Below are positions 28,725-37,449 of a DNA stretch of 64,000 nt, piece after piece; the stretch's first letter is position 1, and each line of letters starts with the position of its first letter. Location of the stretch: contig NZ_FOFG01000001.1 in NCBI RefSeq assembly GCF_900110915.1, positions 124,001-188,000 of the forward strand. Reading direction: 5' to 3'. Position numbers and translations under genes: made by a program. Under the pieces are notes generated by a model. The model worked only from the letters and a program-made list of their open reading frames with translations. It was not told where the DNA came from and ran no database searches. The DNA comes from Faunimonas pinastri (GTDB lineage: Bacteria; Pseudomonadota; Alphaproteobacteria; Rhizobiales; Afifellaceae).

Positions 28725-28752
28725 AACGGCGCTTTCGTCCGGGAGCGCCGTT
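28725..28752 (+). terminator. Hairpin after cysNC
   Basis: AACGGCGCT pairs with AGCGCCGTT (9 bp) around a 10-base loop, 11 bp after the cysNC stop. It lacks a clear U-run, so it may be a weak terminator or an mRNA 3' stabiliser. Confidence 0.5.
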
Positions 28753-28774
28753 CCATCAGCAAGGCTTCATCCGG

Positions 28775-28792
28775 CTGTCATGGTGCCGTCAT
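28775..28792 (+). promoter_or_regulatory. PHO box (PhoB binding site) upstream of phoR
   Basis: CTGTCATGGTGCCGTCAT is a pair of 7-base repeats (CTGTCAT and CCGTCAT) spaced by 4 bases, so it has the 11-bp period of a PHO box. It matches the consensus at 13 of 14 repeat positions. It is about 120 bp upstream of the phoR start, in the gap after cysNC. It implies phosphate-starvation control of the whole operon. Confidence 0.85.
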
Positions 28793-28913
28793 AGATTGTC
28801 CGAACGCGCGAAACCCGGCTGGGAAACCCAATGCGGGCCAGACCGGGCGCTTCGGGGGGTCGACATGACGCAGTGGCATGGTGGAGCGTAGGGCGCCGGG
28901 GAGGAGGGGAAAA

Positions 28914-30194
28914 GTGCGTGGCAACGGAGGGATGACGGCTCTCGCCGGTGCTCTTCCGGTGCTGCTCGTCGCGGCGCTCGCCCTGGGCCTCGCCTGCATC
29001 TCCTGGGGCCTGCCCTGGCCCTATGCCCTCGTTTCCTTCCTCCTGATCTGTCTCGCCGCCCTGTTCTCGTCGAACACGGCTGCAGTCGCCCGGCTGGAGA
29101 CGGCCGAAACCCATGACGGGATCTGGCCGGACAATTCGATCAAGGCCACCGTCAACGCGCTGCGCCAGTCGGCGCTGGTGCTCGATCTTCGCGGCACCGT
29201 GCGCTACCTCAACGACCGGGCCGTGGCGGAATTCCCGGCGACCCGTGCCGGCGATCCGCTCGCCCTGACATTCCGCGCGCCGCGCATCGGCGAGGTGCTC
29301 CGCGAACTGGCTAAGCCTGCCCGCGTGGATCTCGAAATCCGCAGCGCGGGGCAGGCCAAGGTCTACGAGATCGCCTTCAGCCCGCTGAACCTGCCGGGCA
29401 GCGAGGCGGGTTTCGTGCTCGTCGTCTTCGAGGACCAGACGGAACGGCTCGCCATCGACCGGATGCGCACCGACTTCATCGCCAATGCCAGCCATGAACT
29501 GCGCACACCGCTGGCTTCCCTGACCGGCTTCATCGAAACGCTGCTCGGCCCGGCTCGCGACGATCCCGCGGCCTCCGACCGCTTCCTCCGCATCATGCTG
29601 GAGCAGGCGGGCCGGATGCGGCGGCTGATCGACGATCTCCTGTCGCTGAGCCGGGCGGAGATGAAGGTGCATCGCCGGCCAAAGGACAAGGTGGACGTGA
29701 TCGGCGTGCTCAAACAGGTCGGCGACGCGCTGGGTCCCATGGCGGAACGGCTGGAGGTCGCGCTGGAATTCGATCTGCCCAAGGGGCCGGTCGCCGTTCT
29801 CGGCGAGCGCGACGAGCTCCTGCAGGTCTTCGAGAACCTGATGGAAAACGGGCTGAAATACGGAAGCTCGGGCAAGCGCATCCTGGTGTCGCTGGCCGAT
29901 GCGGCGCCGGGCAACTGCACCGTCTCGGTCCGCGACTGGGGGGCGGGGATCGCGGCGGATCATCTCCCGCGCCTCACCGAAAGGTTCTACCGCGTGGATC
30001 CCCAGGCCAGCCGGCAGACCCGGGGGACCGGCCTCGGCCTCGCGATCGTAAAGCATATCCTGACCCGCCATGAAGGGCGCCTGACGGTGGACAGCGCGCC
30101 GGGGGAAGGAACGACCTTCCATGTCACGCTGCCGCGTGCCCCGGATGTGACGCTCATGGAAGAAATCGAGCCTTCGCAAGAGCTTAGGGCGTAA
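28914..30194 (+). CDS. phoR: Phosphate regulon sensor kinase PhoR
   Basis: The membrane sensor kinase for phosphate limitation and partner of PhoB. After a short leader two hydrophobic segments (about residues 8-28 and 37-50) anchor it. A PAS-like region follows (ALVLDLRGTVRYLNDRAV), then HisKA with the phosphoacceptor His194 in NASHELRTPLASL, and HATPase with ENLMENGLKYG, RDWGAGI and TRGTGLGLAI. I chose the GTG at 28914 because GGAGGGG lies about five bases upstream; ATG 28878 and ATG 28932 are alternatives. It heads phoR-pstC-pstA-pstB-phoU-phoB. At 426 residues its length is normal. Confidence 0.92.
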   Translation: MRGNGGMTALAGALPVLLVAALALGLACISWGLPWPYALVSFLLICLAALFSSNTAAVARLETAETHDGIWPDNSIKATVNALRQSALVLDLRGTVRYLNDRAVAEFPATRAGDPLALTFRAPRIGEVLRELAKPARVDLEIRSAGQAKVYEIAFSPLNLPGSEAGFVLVVFEDQTERLAIDRMRTDFIANASHELRTPLASLTGFIETLLGPARDDPAASDRFLRIMLEQAGRMRRLIDDLLSLSRAEMKVHRRPKDKVDVIGVLKQVGDALGPMAERLEVALEFDLPKGPVAVLGERDELLQVFENLMENGLKYGSSGKRILVSLADAAPGNCTVSVRDWGAGIAADHLPRLTERFYRVDPQASRQTRGTGLGLAIVKHILTRHEGRLTVDSAPGEGTTFHVTLPRAPDVTLMEEIEPSQELRA

Positions 30195-30295
30195 CGAAAC
30201 TGTCGTGAATGTCGCCTATAAGGGCCGGGCCGGAGCTTTCCCGGCGCCGTCATGGACGGATTGCCGAACGTCCTCGGGCAGAAGTGGAGTTTCCA

Positions 30296-31288
30296 TTGTC
30301 GGACGTAACCATGCCGCGGGCCCGGTCCGTGTCGAGGGAGGAACGGCTGGCGATCCGGCTGCGGGGCTTCCGCCTCGGTGACCGGGTCTTCCATTCCCTC
30401 ACCTTCCTGGCCGCAATCCTTGTTCTGGCTCTCCTGAGCGGGGTCATCGTCTCGCTGGTCCAGGGTTCGTTGCCGGCGCTCCATGCCTTCGGCCTGAACT
30501 TCATCGTCACCGAGGTCTGGAACCCGGTCGGGGACCGGTTCGGCGCCTTGGCCGCGATCGTCGGCACGCTCGTCACCTCCGCCATCGCCATGCTGATCGG
30601 CGTGCCCGTATCGATCGGCATCGCGATCTTCCTGACCGAGCTCTGTCCGATGTGGCTGCGACGGCCGATCGCCATCGCCATCGAGCTGCTCGCCGGCATT
30701 CCCTCCATCATCTACGGCATCTGGGGCCTGTTCGTGCTGGCGCCCTTCCTGCAGCGCACGCTGGAGCCCTGGCTGATCGCGCTGTTTTCGCCCATTCCGG
30801 GCCTGAACCTGCTGTTTGCCGGGCCTCCCTTCGGCGTCGGCGTCTTCACGGCCGGCCTGATCCTCGCGATCATGGTGCTGCCCTTCATCACCGCCGTGAC
30901 GCGGGACGTGTTCTCCTCCGTGCCGCCGGTCCTGAAGGAAGCCGCCTACGGGCTCGGTTGCACGACGTGGGAGGTCTCCCGCCAGGTGGTGCTGCCCTAT
31001 ACCCGCGTCGGCGTCACGGGCGGCATCATGCTGGGGCTCGGCCGCGCGCTGGGCGAGACGATGGCCGTCACCTTCGTGATCGGCAACGCGCACCGGCTTT
31101 CCGCATCCGTCCTGGCGCCCGGCACCACGATCTCGGCGACCATCGCCAACGAATTCAACGAGGCCGTGGGGGATCTCTACACCTCCTCGCTGATCGCGCT
31201 CGGCCTGATCCTCTTCGTCATCACCTTCATCGTCCTTGCGCTGGCTCGCTACATGCTGATGCGCATGGAACGCCGCGCGGGAGCCTGA
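30296..31288 (+). CDS. pstC: Phosphate ABC transporter permease PstC
   Basis: One of two inner-membrane subunits of the high-affinity phosphate importer. Hydrophobic segments start at [21 protein letters not shown], and family blocks include [36 protein letters not shown], and the EAA-type loop [26 protein letters not shown] at 30296 with GGAG six bases upstream gives 330 residues. An ATG at 30311 is an alternative, and a longer reading from 30209 is less likely. pstS, which normally precedes pstC, is missing here, so the binding protein must be encoded elsewhere. Confidence 0.92.
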   Translation: MSDVTMPRARSVSREERLAIRLRGFRLGDRVFHSLTFLAAILVLALLSGVIVSLVQGSLPALHAFGLNFIVTEVWNPVGDRFGALAAIVGTLVTSAIAMLIGVPVSIGIAIFLTELCPMWLRRPIAIAIELLAGIPSIIYGIWGLFVLAPFLQRTLEPWLIALFSPIPGLNLLFAGPPFGVGVFTAGLILAIMVLPFITAVTRDVFSSVPPVLKEAAYGLGCTTWEVSRQVVLPYTRVGVTGGIMLGLGRALGETMAVTFVIGNAHRLSASVLAPGTTISATIANEFNEAVGDLYTSSLIALGLILFVITFIVLALARYMLMRMERRAGA

Positions 31289-31291
31289 GCC

Positions 31292-32143
31292 ATGGCGATC
31301 AGCATGTCGCGATACAATGCCCGCCGTCGCCGCAACCGCTTCGCCGTGGCGCTCTGCTTCGCCGCCACCGGCTTCGGCCTCATCTGGCTGGTGCTGATCC
31401 TGGCGACGCTCCTGTGGAACGGCCTTCCCGGCCTGACGCCGGCGCTCTTCACCGAGAGCACGCCGCCGCCCGGCTCAGAAGGCGGGCTCCTGAACGCCAT
31501 CGCGGGCAGCTTGATCCTGACCGTGCTGGGCACCGTCATCGGCGCGCCGATCGGTATCCTGGCCGGCACCTACATGGCGGAATACGGGCGCTTCAGCCGA
31601 CTGTCGCAGGTCGTCCGCTTCGTCAACGACATCCTGCTCTCCGCCCCGTCCATCGTGATCGGCCTCTTCATCTACGAGATCCTGGTGGCGCCGCTCGGCC
31701 ACTTCTCGGGGTGGGCGGGCGCCGTCTCGCTCGCCGTGCTGGTGATCCCGGTGGTCGTGAGGACCACGGAAGACATGCTGTCGATGGTGCCCGGCCAGAT
31801 GCGCGAGGCGGCCGCGGCCCTCGGTCTGCCGCGCTCCATCATCGTGCGCAGCATCACATACCGGGCGGCGAAGGCCGGCATCGTCACCGGCGTGCTGCTG
31901 GCGGTGGCGCGCATCAGCGGCGAGACCGCGCCGTTGCTCTTCACCGCGCTCAACAACCAGTTCTGGAGCACGAACCTGAACGAACCCATGGCGAGCCTGC
32001 CTGCGGTGATCTTCCAGTTCGCGCTCAGCCCCTACGCCGACTGGCAGCAGCTTGCCTGGACCGGCGCCCTCATCATCACCTTCGCCGTGCTGGTCCTGAA
32101 TATCGGCGCGCGCATTCTCGTCAGGTCGAGGAACCCCCAATGA
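31292..32143 (+). CDS. pstA: Phosphate ABC transporter permease PstA
   Basis: The second phosphate permease subunit, 283 residues with about six membrane segments. Visible blocks are [23 protein letters not shown], the membrane pair around [13 protein letters not shown], and [23 protein letters not shown] (coupling loop to PstB). It starts 3 bp after pstC and its stop overlaps the pstB start by 4 bp (ATGA), which suggests translational coupling through the transporter genes. Confidence 0.94.
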   Translation: MAISMSRYNARRRRNRFAVALCFAATGFGLIWLVLILATLLWNGLPGLTPALFTESTPPPGSEGGLLNAIAGSLILTVLGTVIGAPIGILAGTYMAEYGRFSRLSQVVRFVNDILLSAPSIVIGLFIYEILVAPLGHFSGWAGAVSLAVLVIPVVVRTTEDMLSMVPGQMREAAAALGLPRSIIVRSITYRAAKAGIVTGVLLAVARISGETAPLLFTALNNQFWSTNLNEPMASLPAVIFQFALSPYADWQQLAWTGALIITFAVLVLNIGARILVRSRNPQ

Positions 32144-32922
32144 ACGCTCCAATGGTCGGACAGGGCCAGAAGCAGAAGGTCGCCGTCCGCGATCTCAAGT
32201 TCTTCTACGGCGACACGCTGGCGCTCAAGTCCATCAGCCTGCCGCTATACGATCGCAAGGTGACCGCCTTCATCGGGCCGTCCGGCTGCGGCAAGTCCAC
32301 GCTGCTGCGCGTGCTGAACCGCATGTACGACCTGTATCCGAAGCAGCGGGCGGAAGGGGAGGTGCTGCTGGACGGCGAGAACATCCTTGCGCCCGGCCAG
32401 GACCTGAACCTGCTTCGCGCCAAGGTCGGCATGGTCTTCCAGAAGCCCACACCGTTCCCGATGTCGATCTACGACAACATCGCCTTCGGCATCAGGCTCT
32501 ACGAAAAGGTTTCCCGTTCGGAGCTGGACGGACGGGTCGAGGCGGCACTGACCCGGGCAGCGCTCTGGGGCGAGGTGAAGGACAAGCTCAACTCCAGCGG
32601 CCTCAGTCTTTCCGGCGGCCAGCAGCAGCGCCTCTGCATCGCCCGCACCATCGCGGTAGAGCCGGAAGTGATGCTGCTCGACGAGCCGGCATCGGCGCTC
32701 GACCCGATTTCCACCTCGCGCATCGAGGAGCTGATCGACGAACTGAAGAGCGACTACACGATCGCCATCGTCACTCACAACATGCAGCAGGCGGCGCGCG
32801 TCTCGCAGTACACCGCCTTCATGTATCTGGGCGAGCTCGTGGAATTCGACGAGACCAGCCGGATCTTCACGATGCCGTCCGACAAGCGGACGCAAGACTA
32901 CATCACCGGCCGGTTCGGCTGA
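32140..32922 (+). CDS. pstB: Phosphate ABC transporter ATPase PstB
   Basis: The 260-residue ATPase of the phosphate importer. Walker [10 protein letters not shown] (about 44-52) is followed by LNRMYDLYP, a PstB hallmark. Then come the Q-loop [18 protein letters not shown], the signature [16 protein letters not shown], Walker [17 protein letters not shown] and the switch in [10 protein letters not shown]. The start is fixed by the 4-bp overlap with pstA; longer in-frame readings are antisense-like extensions. It is followed by phoU after 10 bp. Confidence 0.96.
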   Translation: MNAPMVGQGQKQKVAVRDLKFFYGDTLALKSISLPLYDRKVTAFIGPSGCGKSTLLRVLNRMYDLYPKQRAEGEVLLDGENILAPGQDLNLLRAKVGMVFQKPTPFPMSIYDNIAFGIRLYEKVSRSELDGRVEAALTRAALWGEVKDKLNSSGLSLSGGQQQRLCIARTIAVEPEVMLLDEPASALDPISTSRIEELIDELKSDYTIAIVTHNMQQAARVSQYTAFMYLGELVEFDETSRIFTMPSDKRTQDYITGRFG

Positions 32923-32932
32923 GGGGGACATC

Positions 32933-33619
32933 ATGGCCCAGCATATCGTCACGTCCTTCGACGAGGACCTCAAGGAGCTGAACAGCGCCATCGGCGCGAT
33001 GGGCGGCTATGCGGAGGAACTCTTCGGCAACGCCATCACCGCGCTGCTCCATTCCGACCCGGATATGGCGCAGGAGGTCATTTCCAAGGATCGCATCGTC
33101 GACGCCATGCAGCGCGACATCGAGGAGCGCGCCGTGCTCCTGATCGCGCGGCGCCAGCCGGTGGCGCAGGATCTCCGCGAGACGATGGCCGCCATCCGCA
33201 TCTCCGGGGACCTGGAGCGCGTGGCCGATCTCGGCAAGAACATCGCCCGCCGCACCATCGCCATGGAAAGCACCGCCTTCCGGCAGACGCTGATGGTCGG
33301 CGTGGAGCATCTCGCCCAGCTCGGCCTGCAGCAGATGAAGCAGGTGCTCGACGCCTACGCGCTGCGCGACACCGCCGCCGCCGCCGAGGTCTGGAAGAAC
33401 GACAGCGAAATCGACGCGGTCTACACCTCGCTGTTTCGCGAACTCCTGACCTACATGATGGAAGACCCGCGCAATATCAGCCGCTGCATCCATCTCCTGT
33501 TCTGCGCCAAGAACATCGAACGCATCGGCGACCACGCGACGAACATCGCCGAGACGGTCCATTACATGGTGACCGGCCAGCAGATCGAAGAAGAGCGCGC
33601 GTCGAGCACTCGCGTCTGA
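32933..33619 (+). CDS. phoU: Phosphate signalling protein PhoU
   Basis: PhoU links the Pst transporter to PhoR and keeps the regulon off when phosphate is plentiful. The 228-residue all-helical protein contains two PhoU repeats, with typical metal-cluster segments (DRIVDAMQRDIEERAVLLIARRQ.., DLRETMAAIRISGDLERVADLGKNIARR and the second copy ending in NIERIGDHATNIAETVHYMVTG). Only short gaps, 10 and 11 bp, separate it from pstB and phoB. Confidence 0.96.
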   Translation: MAQHIVTSFDEDLKELNSAIGAMGGYAEELFGNAITALLHSDPDMAQEVISKDRIVDAMQRDIEERAVLLIARRQPVAQDLRETMAAIRISGDLERVADLGKNIARRTIAMESTAFRQTLMVGVEHLAQLGLQQMKQVLDAYALRDTAAAAEVWKNDSEIDAVYTSLFRELLTYMMEDPRNISRCIHLLFCAKNIERIGDHATNIAETVHYMVTGQQIEEERASSTRV

Positions 33620-33630
33620 CGGGTCGAGCC

Positions 33631-34332
33631 ATGAGAAAACCGCTGGTAATGGTTGTCGAGGACGAAGAAACCCTCGGCATGCTGCTCGGCTACAATCTCG
33701 AGGCGGAAGGCTTCGAGATGGAGATCGTCACGCGCGGCGACGAGGCGGAGCTTCGATTGCGCGAACGCGAGCCGGACGCGCTGATCCTGGACTGGATGCT
33801 GCCCGGCCTTTCCGGCATCGAGCTTTGCCGTCGGATACGCTCCCGGCCCGAGATGGCCAGGGTTCCGATCCTGATGCTGACGGCGCGCGGCGAGGAAGGC
33901 GATCGCATTCGCGGCCTGGACACGGGCGCCGACGATTACGTCGTGAAGCCTTTCTCCGTGCCGGAACTCATGGCGCGCCTGAAGGCGATCCTGCGCCGCT
34001 CGCGTCCGGAGACCGTGTCGCAGAGCCTGAAGGCCGGCGACCTCGAGCTCGATCGCGAAACCTTCCGGGTGCGCCGCGCCGGCCGCGAGATCCATCTCGG
34101 GCCGACGGAATTCCGGCTCCTGGAGTTCATGATGCGCAGCCCCGGCCGCGTCTTTTCCCGCGAGCAGCTTCTGGACGGTGTCTGGGGCCGCGACGTCTAT
34201 GTCGACGAGCGCACGGTGGACGTCCATGTCGGCCGCCTTCGTCGGTCCATCAACCGGGGCCGGATGCGCGATCCGATCCGCACGGTGCGCGGCGCCGGCT
34301 ATGCCTTCGACGAGCAGTTCGAGCGGGCCTGA
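33631..34332 (+). CDS. phoB: Phosphate regulon response regulator PhoB
   Basis: The DNA-binding regulator of the phosphate regulon. The receiver domain has acidic residues VVEDEE, the phosphoacceptor Asp54 in LILDWMLPG, and DDYVVKPFS. The C-terminal OmpR-type winged helix has LGPTEFRLLEFMM, SREQLLDGVWG and the recognition part DERTVDVHVGRLRRSI. It is the last gene of the operon. Its likely target, a PHO box, precedes phoR, giving positive autoregulation. Length (233) is normal. Confidence 0.96.
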   Translation: MRKPLVMVVEDEETLGMLLGYNLEAEGFEMEIVTRGDEAELRLREREPDALILDWMLPGLSGIELCRRIRSRPEMARVPILMLTARGEEGDRIRGLDTGADDYVVKPFSVPELMARLKAILRRSRPETVSQSLKAGDLELDRETFRVRRAGREIHLGPTEFRLLEFMMRSPGRVFSREQLLDGVWGRDVYVDERTVDVHVGRLRRSINRGRMRDPIRTVRGAGYAFDEQFERA

Positions 34333-34377
34333 TTGAGGACGGCCGGGCGTCCGGCCTCACGAGGCCGCAGACAAGGA

Positions 34378-34405
34378 AAAGGCGGGGTTCGACCCCGCCT
34401 CTTTC
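34378..34405. terminator. Bidirectional terminator between phoB and gcrA
   Basis: GGCGGGGT-TCG-ACCCCGCC (34381-34399), an 8-bp stem with a 3-base loop. It has AAAA before it and TCTTTC after it, so it can stop transcripts from either side of the convergent phoB and gcrA genes. Confidence 0.85.
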
Positions 34406-34440
34406 GTTTCGAAAGGTGCCGCAGTGATCACCTCAAGCGT

Positions 34441-34965
34441 TCAGCCGCGGGCAAACCGCTTCACGCGCTTGCGCAGGTCGATGCCCTGATACGCGACGCC
34501 CGCATGGTACTCGCAATAGGGCAGGCCCTCGATGCTGGAGCAGCCACAGAAATGGAAGTCCTCGGTGCTGGGGTCGCCGATCGGCCACTTGCAGGTGCGC
34601 TCCGTCAGCTTCTCGATGGTCAGCCGCTTGGAAATCGGCACCACGGAGACGGAAGAGCGGGCGACGACCTGTGTCTCCGTGACCGGAAGAACCTCGATCT
34701 CCGGCTTCAGCGCCAGGTTGCCGATCGTGACGGGAGGCTTGGCGATCTTGCGCTCGACCGACTGCTGCTGCTGCGGGGAAACCGCGCGGCGCTGACGCTT
34801 GGCGCTGGCGACCGGCTGCCCGCGTCCGGACATGCCCAGCCGATGCACCTTGCCGATAACGGCATTACGCGTGACGCTGCCGAGCTCGGCGGCGATCTGG
34901 CTGGCGCTGAGGCCTTCCTGCCAGAGTTTCTTCAAAGTCTCGACACGCTCGTCGGTCCAGGACAT
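34441..34965 (-). CDS. gcrA: Cell-cycle regulator GcrA
   Basis: GcrA is an alphaproteobacterial regulator that binds sigma70-RNA polymerase and activates promoters carrying CcrM-methylated GANTC sites. The 174-residue protein starts with the family helix-turn-helix (WTDERVETLKKLWQEGLSASQIA, VTRNAVIGKVHRLG). It ends with the polymerase-binding part (RTCKWPIGDPSTEDFHFCG, PYCEYHAGVAYQ). The middle is a Gln/Arg-rich linker. The gene is monocistronic and divergent from argD. Its upstream region holds seven GANTC sites, so it may be subject to the same methylation control it exerts. Confidence 0.95.
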   Translation of the reverse strand: MSWTDERVETLKKLWQEGLSASQIAAELGSVTRNAVIGKVHRLGMSGRGQPVASAKRQRRAVSPQQQQSVERKIAKPPVTIGNLALKPEIEVLPVTETQVVARSSVSVVPISKRLTIEKLTERTCKWPIGDPSTEDFHFCGCSSIEGLPYCEYHAGVAYQGIDLRKRVKRFARG

Positions 34966-35317
34966 GTTGCCTCCTCAGGCTGAATCTTCCCGCCGCATGG
35001 GCAGAATCCGGCCGCGTCCGCAAGGCTGTCGCCGTTGCGCTACACGCAAGACCTTGTTGGGATTCAGACCCGCCACACGACATTTCGTGCTTTAACGGGT
35101 TTGAAACTACTGGTGCGTGGACTCGCCCACAAGAGTCCGTCCGCGCTTTTCGGCAACTATCCACTTCATTGAGTCGATTGTGAGTCGGGAATGCCACACC
35201 CGCCTTTTCCCGCCACGGCAATTGCCGGGGGACGGGGGGGCGTGATAGCGTCGCCAAGTATCGGCTGCCGCCTTCGGGCGGCTTTTTATTTTCAGACAGA
35301 TCTCGGGTGTCTTCAAG
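34966..35317. other. 352-bp gcrA/argD intergenic region rich in GANTC sites
   Basis: No convincing gene. GANTC sites start at 34982, 35004, 35061, 35120, 35133, 35171 and 35182. A DnaA-box-like CTATCCACT lies at 35157-35165. A strong intrinsic terminator follows at 35267-35292. The 5' ends of gcrA and argD transcripts must arise here. A short open frame at 35191-35385 crosses the terminator and argD start and has no supporting features. Confidence 0.7.
35267..35292 (+). terminator. Intrinsic terminator inside the argD leader
   Basis: GCCGCC-TTCG-GGCGGC, a 6-bp GC stem with a UUCG tetraloop, followed by TTTTTATTTT. It is a textbook terminator on the plus strand that ends 25 bp before the argD start codon. 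No plus-strand gene lies upstream within the 352-bp gap, so it ends either a small RNA or an attenuated argD leader. Confidence 0.85.
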
Positions 35318-36514
35318 ATGTCGGACAAGGATGCTGCGCTCTTTTCAACCTTTGCTCGGGCTCCGGTCGCCTTCGAGCGAGGTGAGGGGGCGTGGCTGAT
35401 TTCTGACGACGGGAAGCGATACCTCGATTTCATGGGCGGCATTGCCGTCAATGTGCTGGGCCACGCCCATCCGCATCTGGTGAAAGCGCTGAAGGCGCAG
35501 GCGGAAAAGCTCTGGCACGTCTCCAACGTGTTCGAGATCCCCGGCCAGGCGGAACTCGCCTCCCGGCTGGTGGCGGCGAGCTTCGCCGACAAGGTGTTCT
35601 TCGGCAATTCCGGGGCGGAGGCGGTCGAGGCCGCGATCAAGACCGCGCGGCGCTACCATTTCGCCGAGGGCCAGCCGGAGCGCTTCCGCATCGTCACCTT
35701 CGAGGGCGCCTTCCACGGGCGCACGCTGGCGACGCTGGCCGCCGGCGGCCAGGCCAAGTACCTGGAGGGCTTCGGGCCCAAGGCAGAAGGCTTCGACCAG
35801 GTGGCGGTCGGCGACCGCGAGGCGCTGGAGGCGCTGATCGGGCCGGAAACGGCGGCGATTATGATCGAGCCGATCCAGGGCGAGGGCGGCGTGCGCCCCG
35901 TGCCGCCCGAGGAACTGCGCTATCTCCGCGCCCTCTGCGACAAGCACGGCATGCTGCTGATCTTCGATGAGATCCAGTGCGGCATCGGCCACACCGGCAA
36001 ACTCTTCGCCTATGAATGGGCGAATGTGGAGCCGGACATCATGGCGGTCGCCAAGGGCATCGGCGGCGGTTTCCCGCTGGGCGCCTGCCTCGCCACGGCG
36101 GAAGCGGCCAGCGCGATGACGCCGGGCACGCACGGCACGACCTTCGGCGGCAATCCACTCGCCATGGCGGTGGGCAACGCGGTGCTCGACGTGGTGCTGG
36201 GCGAAGGGTTCCTGGAGCATGTCCGCCAGACCGGGCTTTACCTGAAGCAGAAGCTCGCGGCCCTGGTGGACACCCATGCCGGCCAGCTGGAAGGCATTCG
36301 CGGCGAGGGGCTGATGCTCGGGCTGCAATGCCGCGTCCCGAACACGGACATCGTTGCCGCCGCGCGCGAGGAGCAATTGCTGCTGGTCGGCGCCGGTGAC
36401 AACGTCATCCGTTTCCTGCCGCCGCTGACGATCGAGGCCGCCGATGTCGACGAGGCGGTGAACCGGCTGGAGCGCGCTCTGGCCCGGGTGCCTGCCCGGC
36501 AGAGCGCCGCCTGA
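35318..36514 (+). CDS. argD: Acetylornithine aminotransferase ArgD
   Basis: A PLP-dependent class III aminotransferase of 398 residues in arginine synthesis, converting N-acetylglutamate semialdehyde to N-acetylornithine. Typical blocks: [50 protein letters not shown], and the cofactor lysine at about residue 246 in [14 protein letters not shown]. Succinyl-diaminopimelate aminotransferase activity is common in this family. It leads argD-argF-hslO. The region before the ATG lacks a strong ribosome binding site and contains an intrinsic terminator, which hints at regulated read-through. Confidence 0.95.
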   Translation: MSDKDAALFSTFARAPVAFERGEGAWLISDDGKRYLDFMGGIAVNVLGHAHPHLVKALKAQAEKLWHVSNVFEIPGQAELASRLVAASFADKVFFGNSGAEAVEAAIKTARRYHFAEGQPERFRIVTFEGAFHGRTLATLAAGGQAKYLEGFGPKAEGFDQVAVGDREALEALIGPETAAIMIEPIQGEGGVRPVPPEELRYLRALCDKHGMLLIFDEIQCGIGHTGKLFAYEWANVEPDIMAVAKGIGGGFPLGACLATAEAASAMTPGTHGTTFGGNPLAMAVGNAVLDVVLGEGFLEHVRQTGLYLKQKLAALVDTHAGQLEGIRGEGLMLGLQCRVPNTDIVAAAREEQLLLVGAGDNVIRFLPPLTIEAADVDEAVNRLERALARVPARQSAA

Positions 36515-36531
36515 GACGCGAAAGACATTCC

Positions 36532-37449
36532 ATGACAGAGCTTCGTCACTTTCTGGACCTGACGGACCATTCGCCGGAAACCCTCCGCACCATTCTGGAC
36601 ACCGGCAAGCGCATCAAGAGCGGCATGGCCGACGGGCATGCGCGCCCGCTGGCCGGCCGCGTGCTGGCCATGGTCTTCGAGCGCCCCTCCACGCGTACCC
36701 GCGTGTCCTTCGATGTCGGCATGCGGCAACTCGGCGGCGAGACGCTGATGTTGACCGGCGAGGAAATGCAGCTCGGCCGCGGCGAGACGATCGCCGACAC
36801 GGCCCGCGTTCTGTCGCGCTATGTCGATGCGATCATGATCCGCATCCTCGACCATGACGCGCTGACGGAACTGGCGGAAAACGCCACCGTGCCGGTGATC
36901 AACGGCCTCACCAAGCTGTCTCATCCCTGCCAGATCATGGCCGACGTCATGACCTTCGAGGAGCATCGCGGGCCGATCAAGGGTCGCAAGATCGTCTGGA
37001 CCGGCGACAGCAACAACGTGCTGGCTTCGTGGGTCCATGCGGCCGACCGTTTCGGCTTCCGGCTCGACGTGGCGACGCCGCCGGAGCTCGCCCCCTCGGA
37101 GCGGCTGACGCGCTGGGCGGCGGAAAGCGGAGCCGATATCCGCTTCGGCCAGGATGCGGAAGAAGCCGCAGAGGGAGCCGACGCGATCGTGACGGACACC
37201 TGGGTTTCCATGGGCGACGAGGAGGCGGAGCGCCGCCACAACCTCCTGATGCCCTACCAGGTGAATGCGCGCCTTATGTCGCGGGCGAAACCCGAGGCGA
37301 TCTTCATGCATTGCCTTCCCGCCCATCGGGGCGAGGAAGTGACGGCGGACGTGATGGACGGGCCGCAATCGGTGGTCTTCGACGAGGCCGAGAACCGGTT
37401 GCACGCGCAAAAGGGCGTTCTCGCCTGGTGTCTTGGAGCAGCGGATTGA
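36532..37449 (+). CDS. argF: Ornithine carbamoyltransferase ArgF
   Basis: ArgF makes citrulline from ornithine and carbamoyl phosphate. The 305-residue protein has the carbamoyl-phosphate loop STRTR (53-57), the ornithine-side HPCQIMAD, and the catalytic [12 protein letters not shown]. It follows argD by 17 bp, and its stop overlaps the hslO start by one base (TGATG). Arginine genes grouped with hslO are usual in rhizobia. Confidence 0.96.
   Translation: MTELRHFLDLTDHSPETLRTILDTGKRIKSGMADGHARPLAGRVLAMVFERPSTRTRVSFDVGMRQLGGETLMLTGEEMQLGRGETIADTARVLSRYVDAIMIRILDHDALTELAENATVPVINGLTKLSHPCQIMADVMTFEEHRGPIKGRKIVWTGDSNNVLASWVHAADRFGFRLDVATPPELAPSERLTRWAAESGADIRFGQDAEEAAEGADAIVTDTWVSMGDEEAERRHNLLMPYQVNARLMSRAKPEAIFMHCLPAHRGEEVTADVMDGPQSVVFDEAENRLHAQKGVLAWCLGAAD

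Noticed and set aside
34381..34399. T-arm-like GGTTCGA sequence suggesting a tRNA
   Set aside because: It is the loop of a perfect 8-bp terminator hairpin between convergent genes, and no cloverleaf arms can be formed around it.
35191..35385. Short open frame as a leader peptide for argD
   Set aside because: It runs across the terminator and into argD in another frame, has no ribosome binding site and no run of Arg codons as expected of an arginine attenuator.
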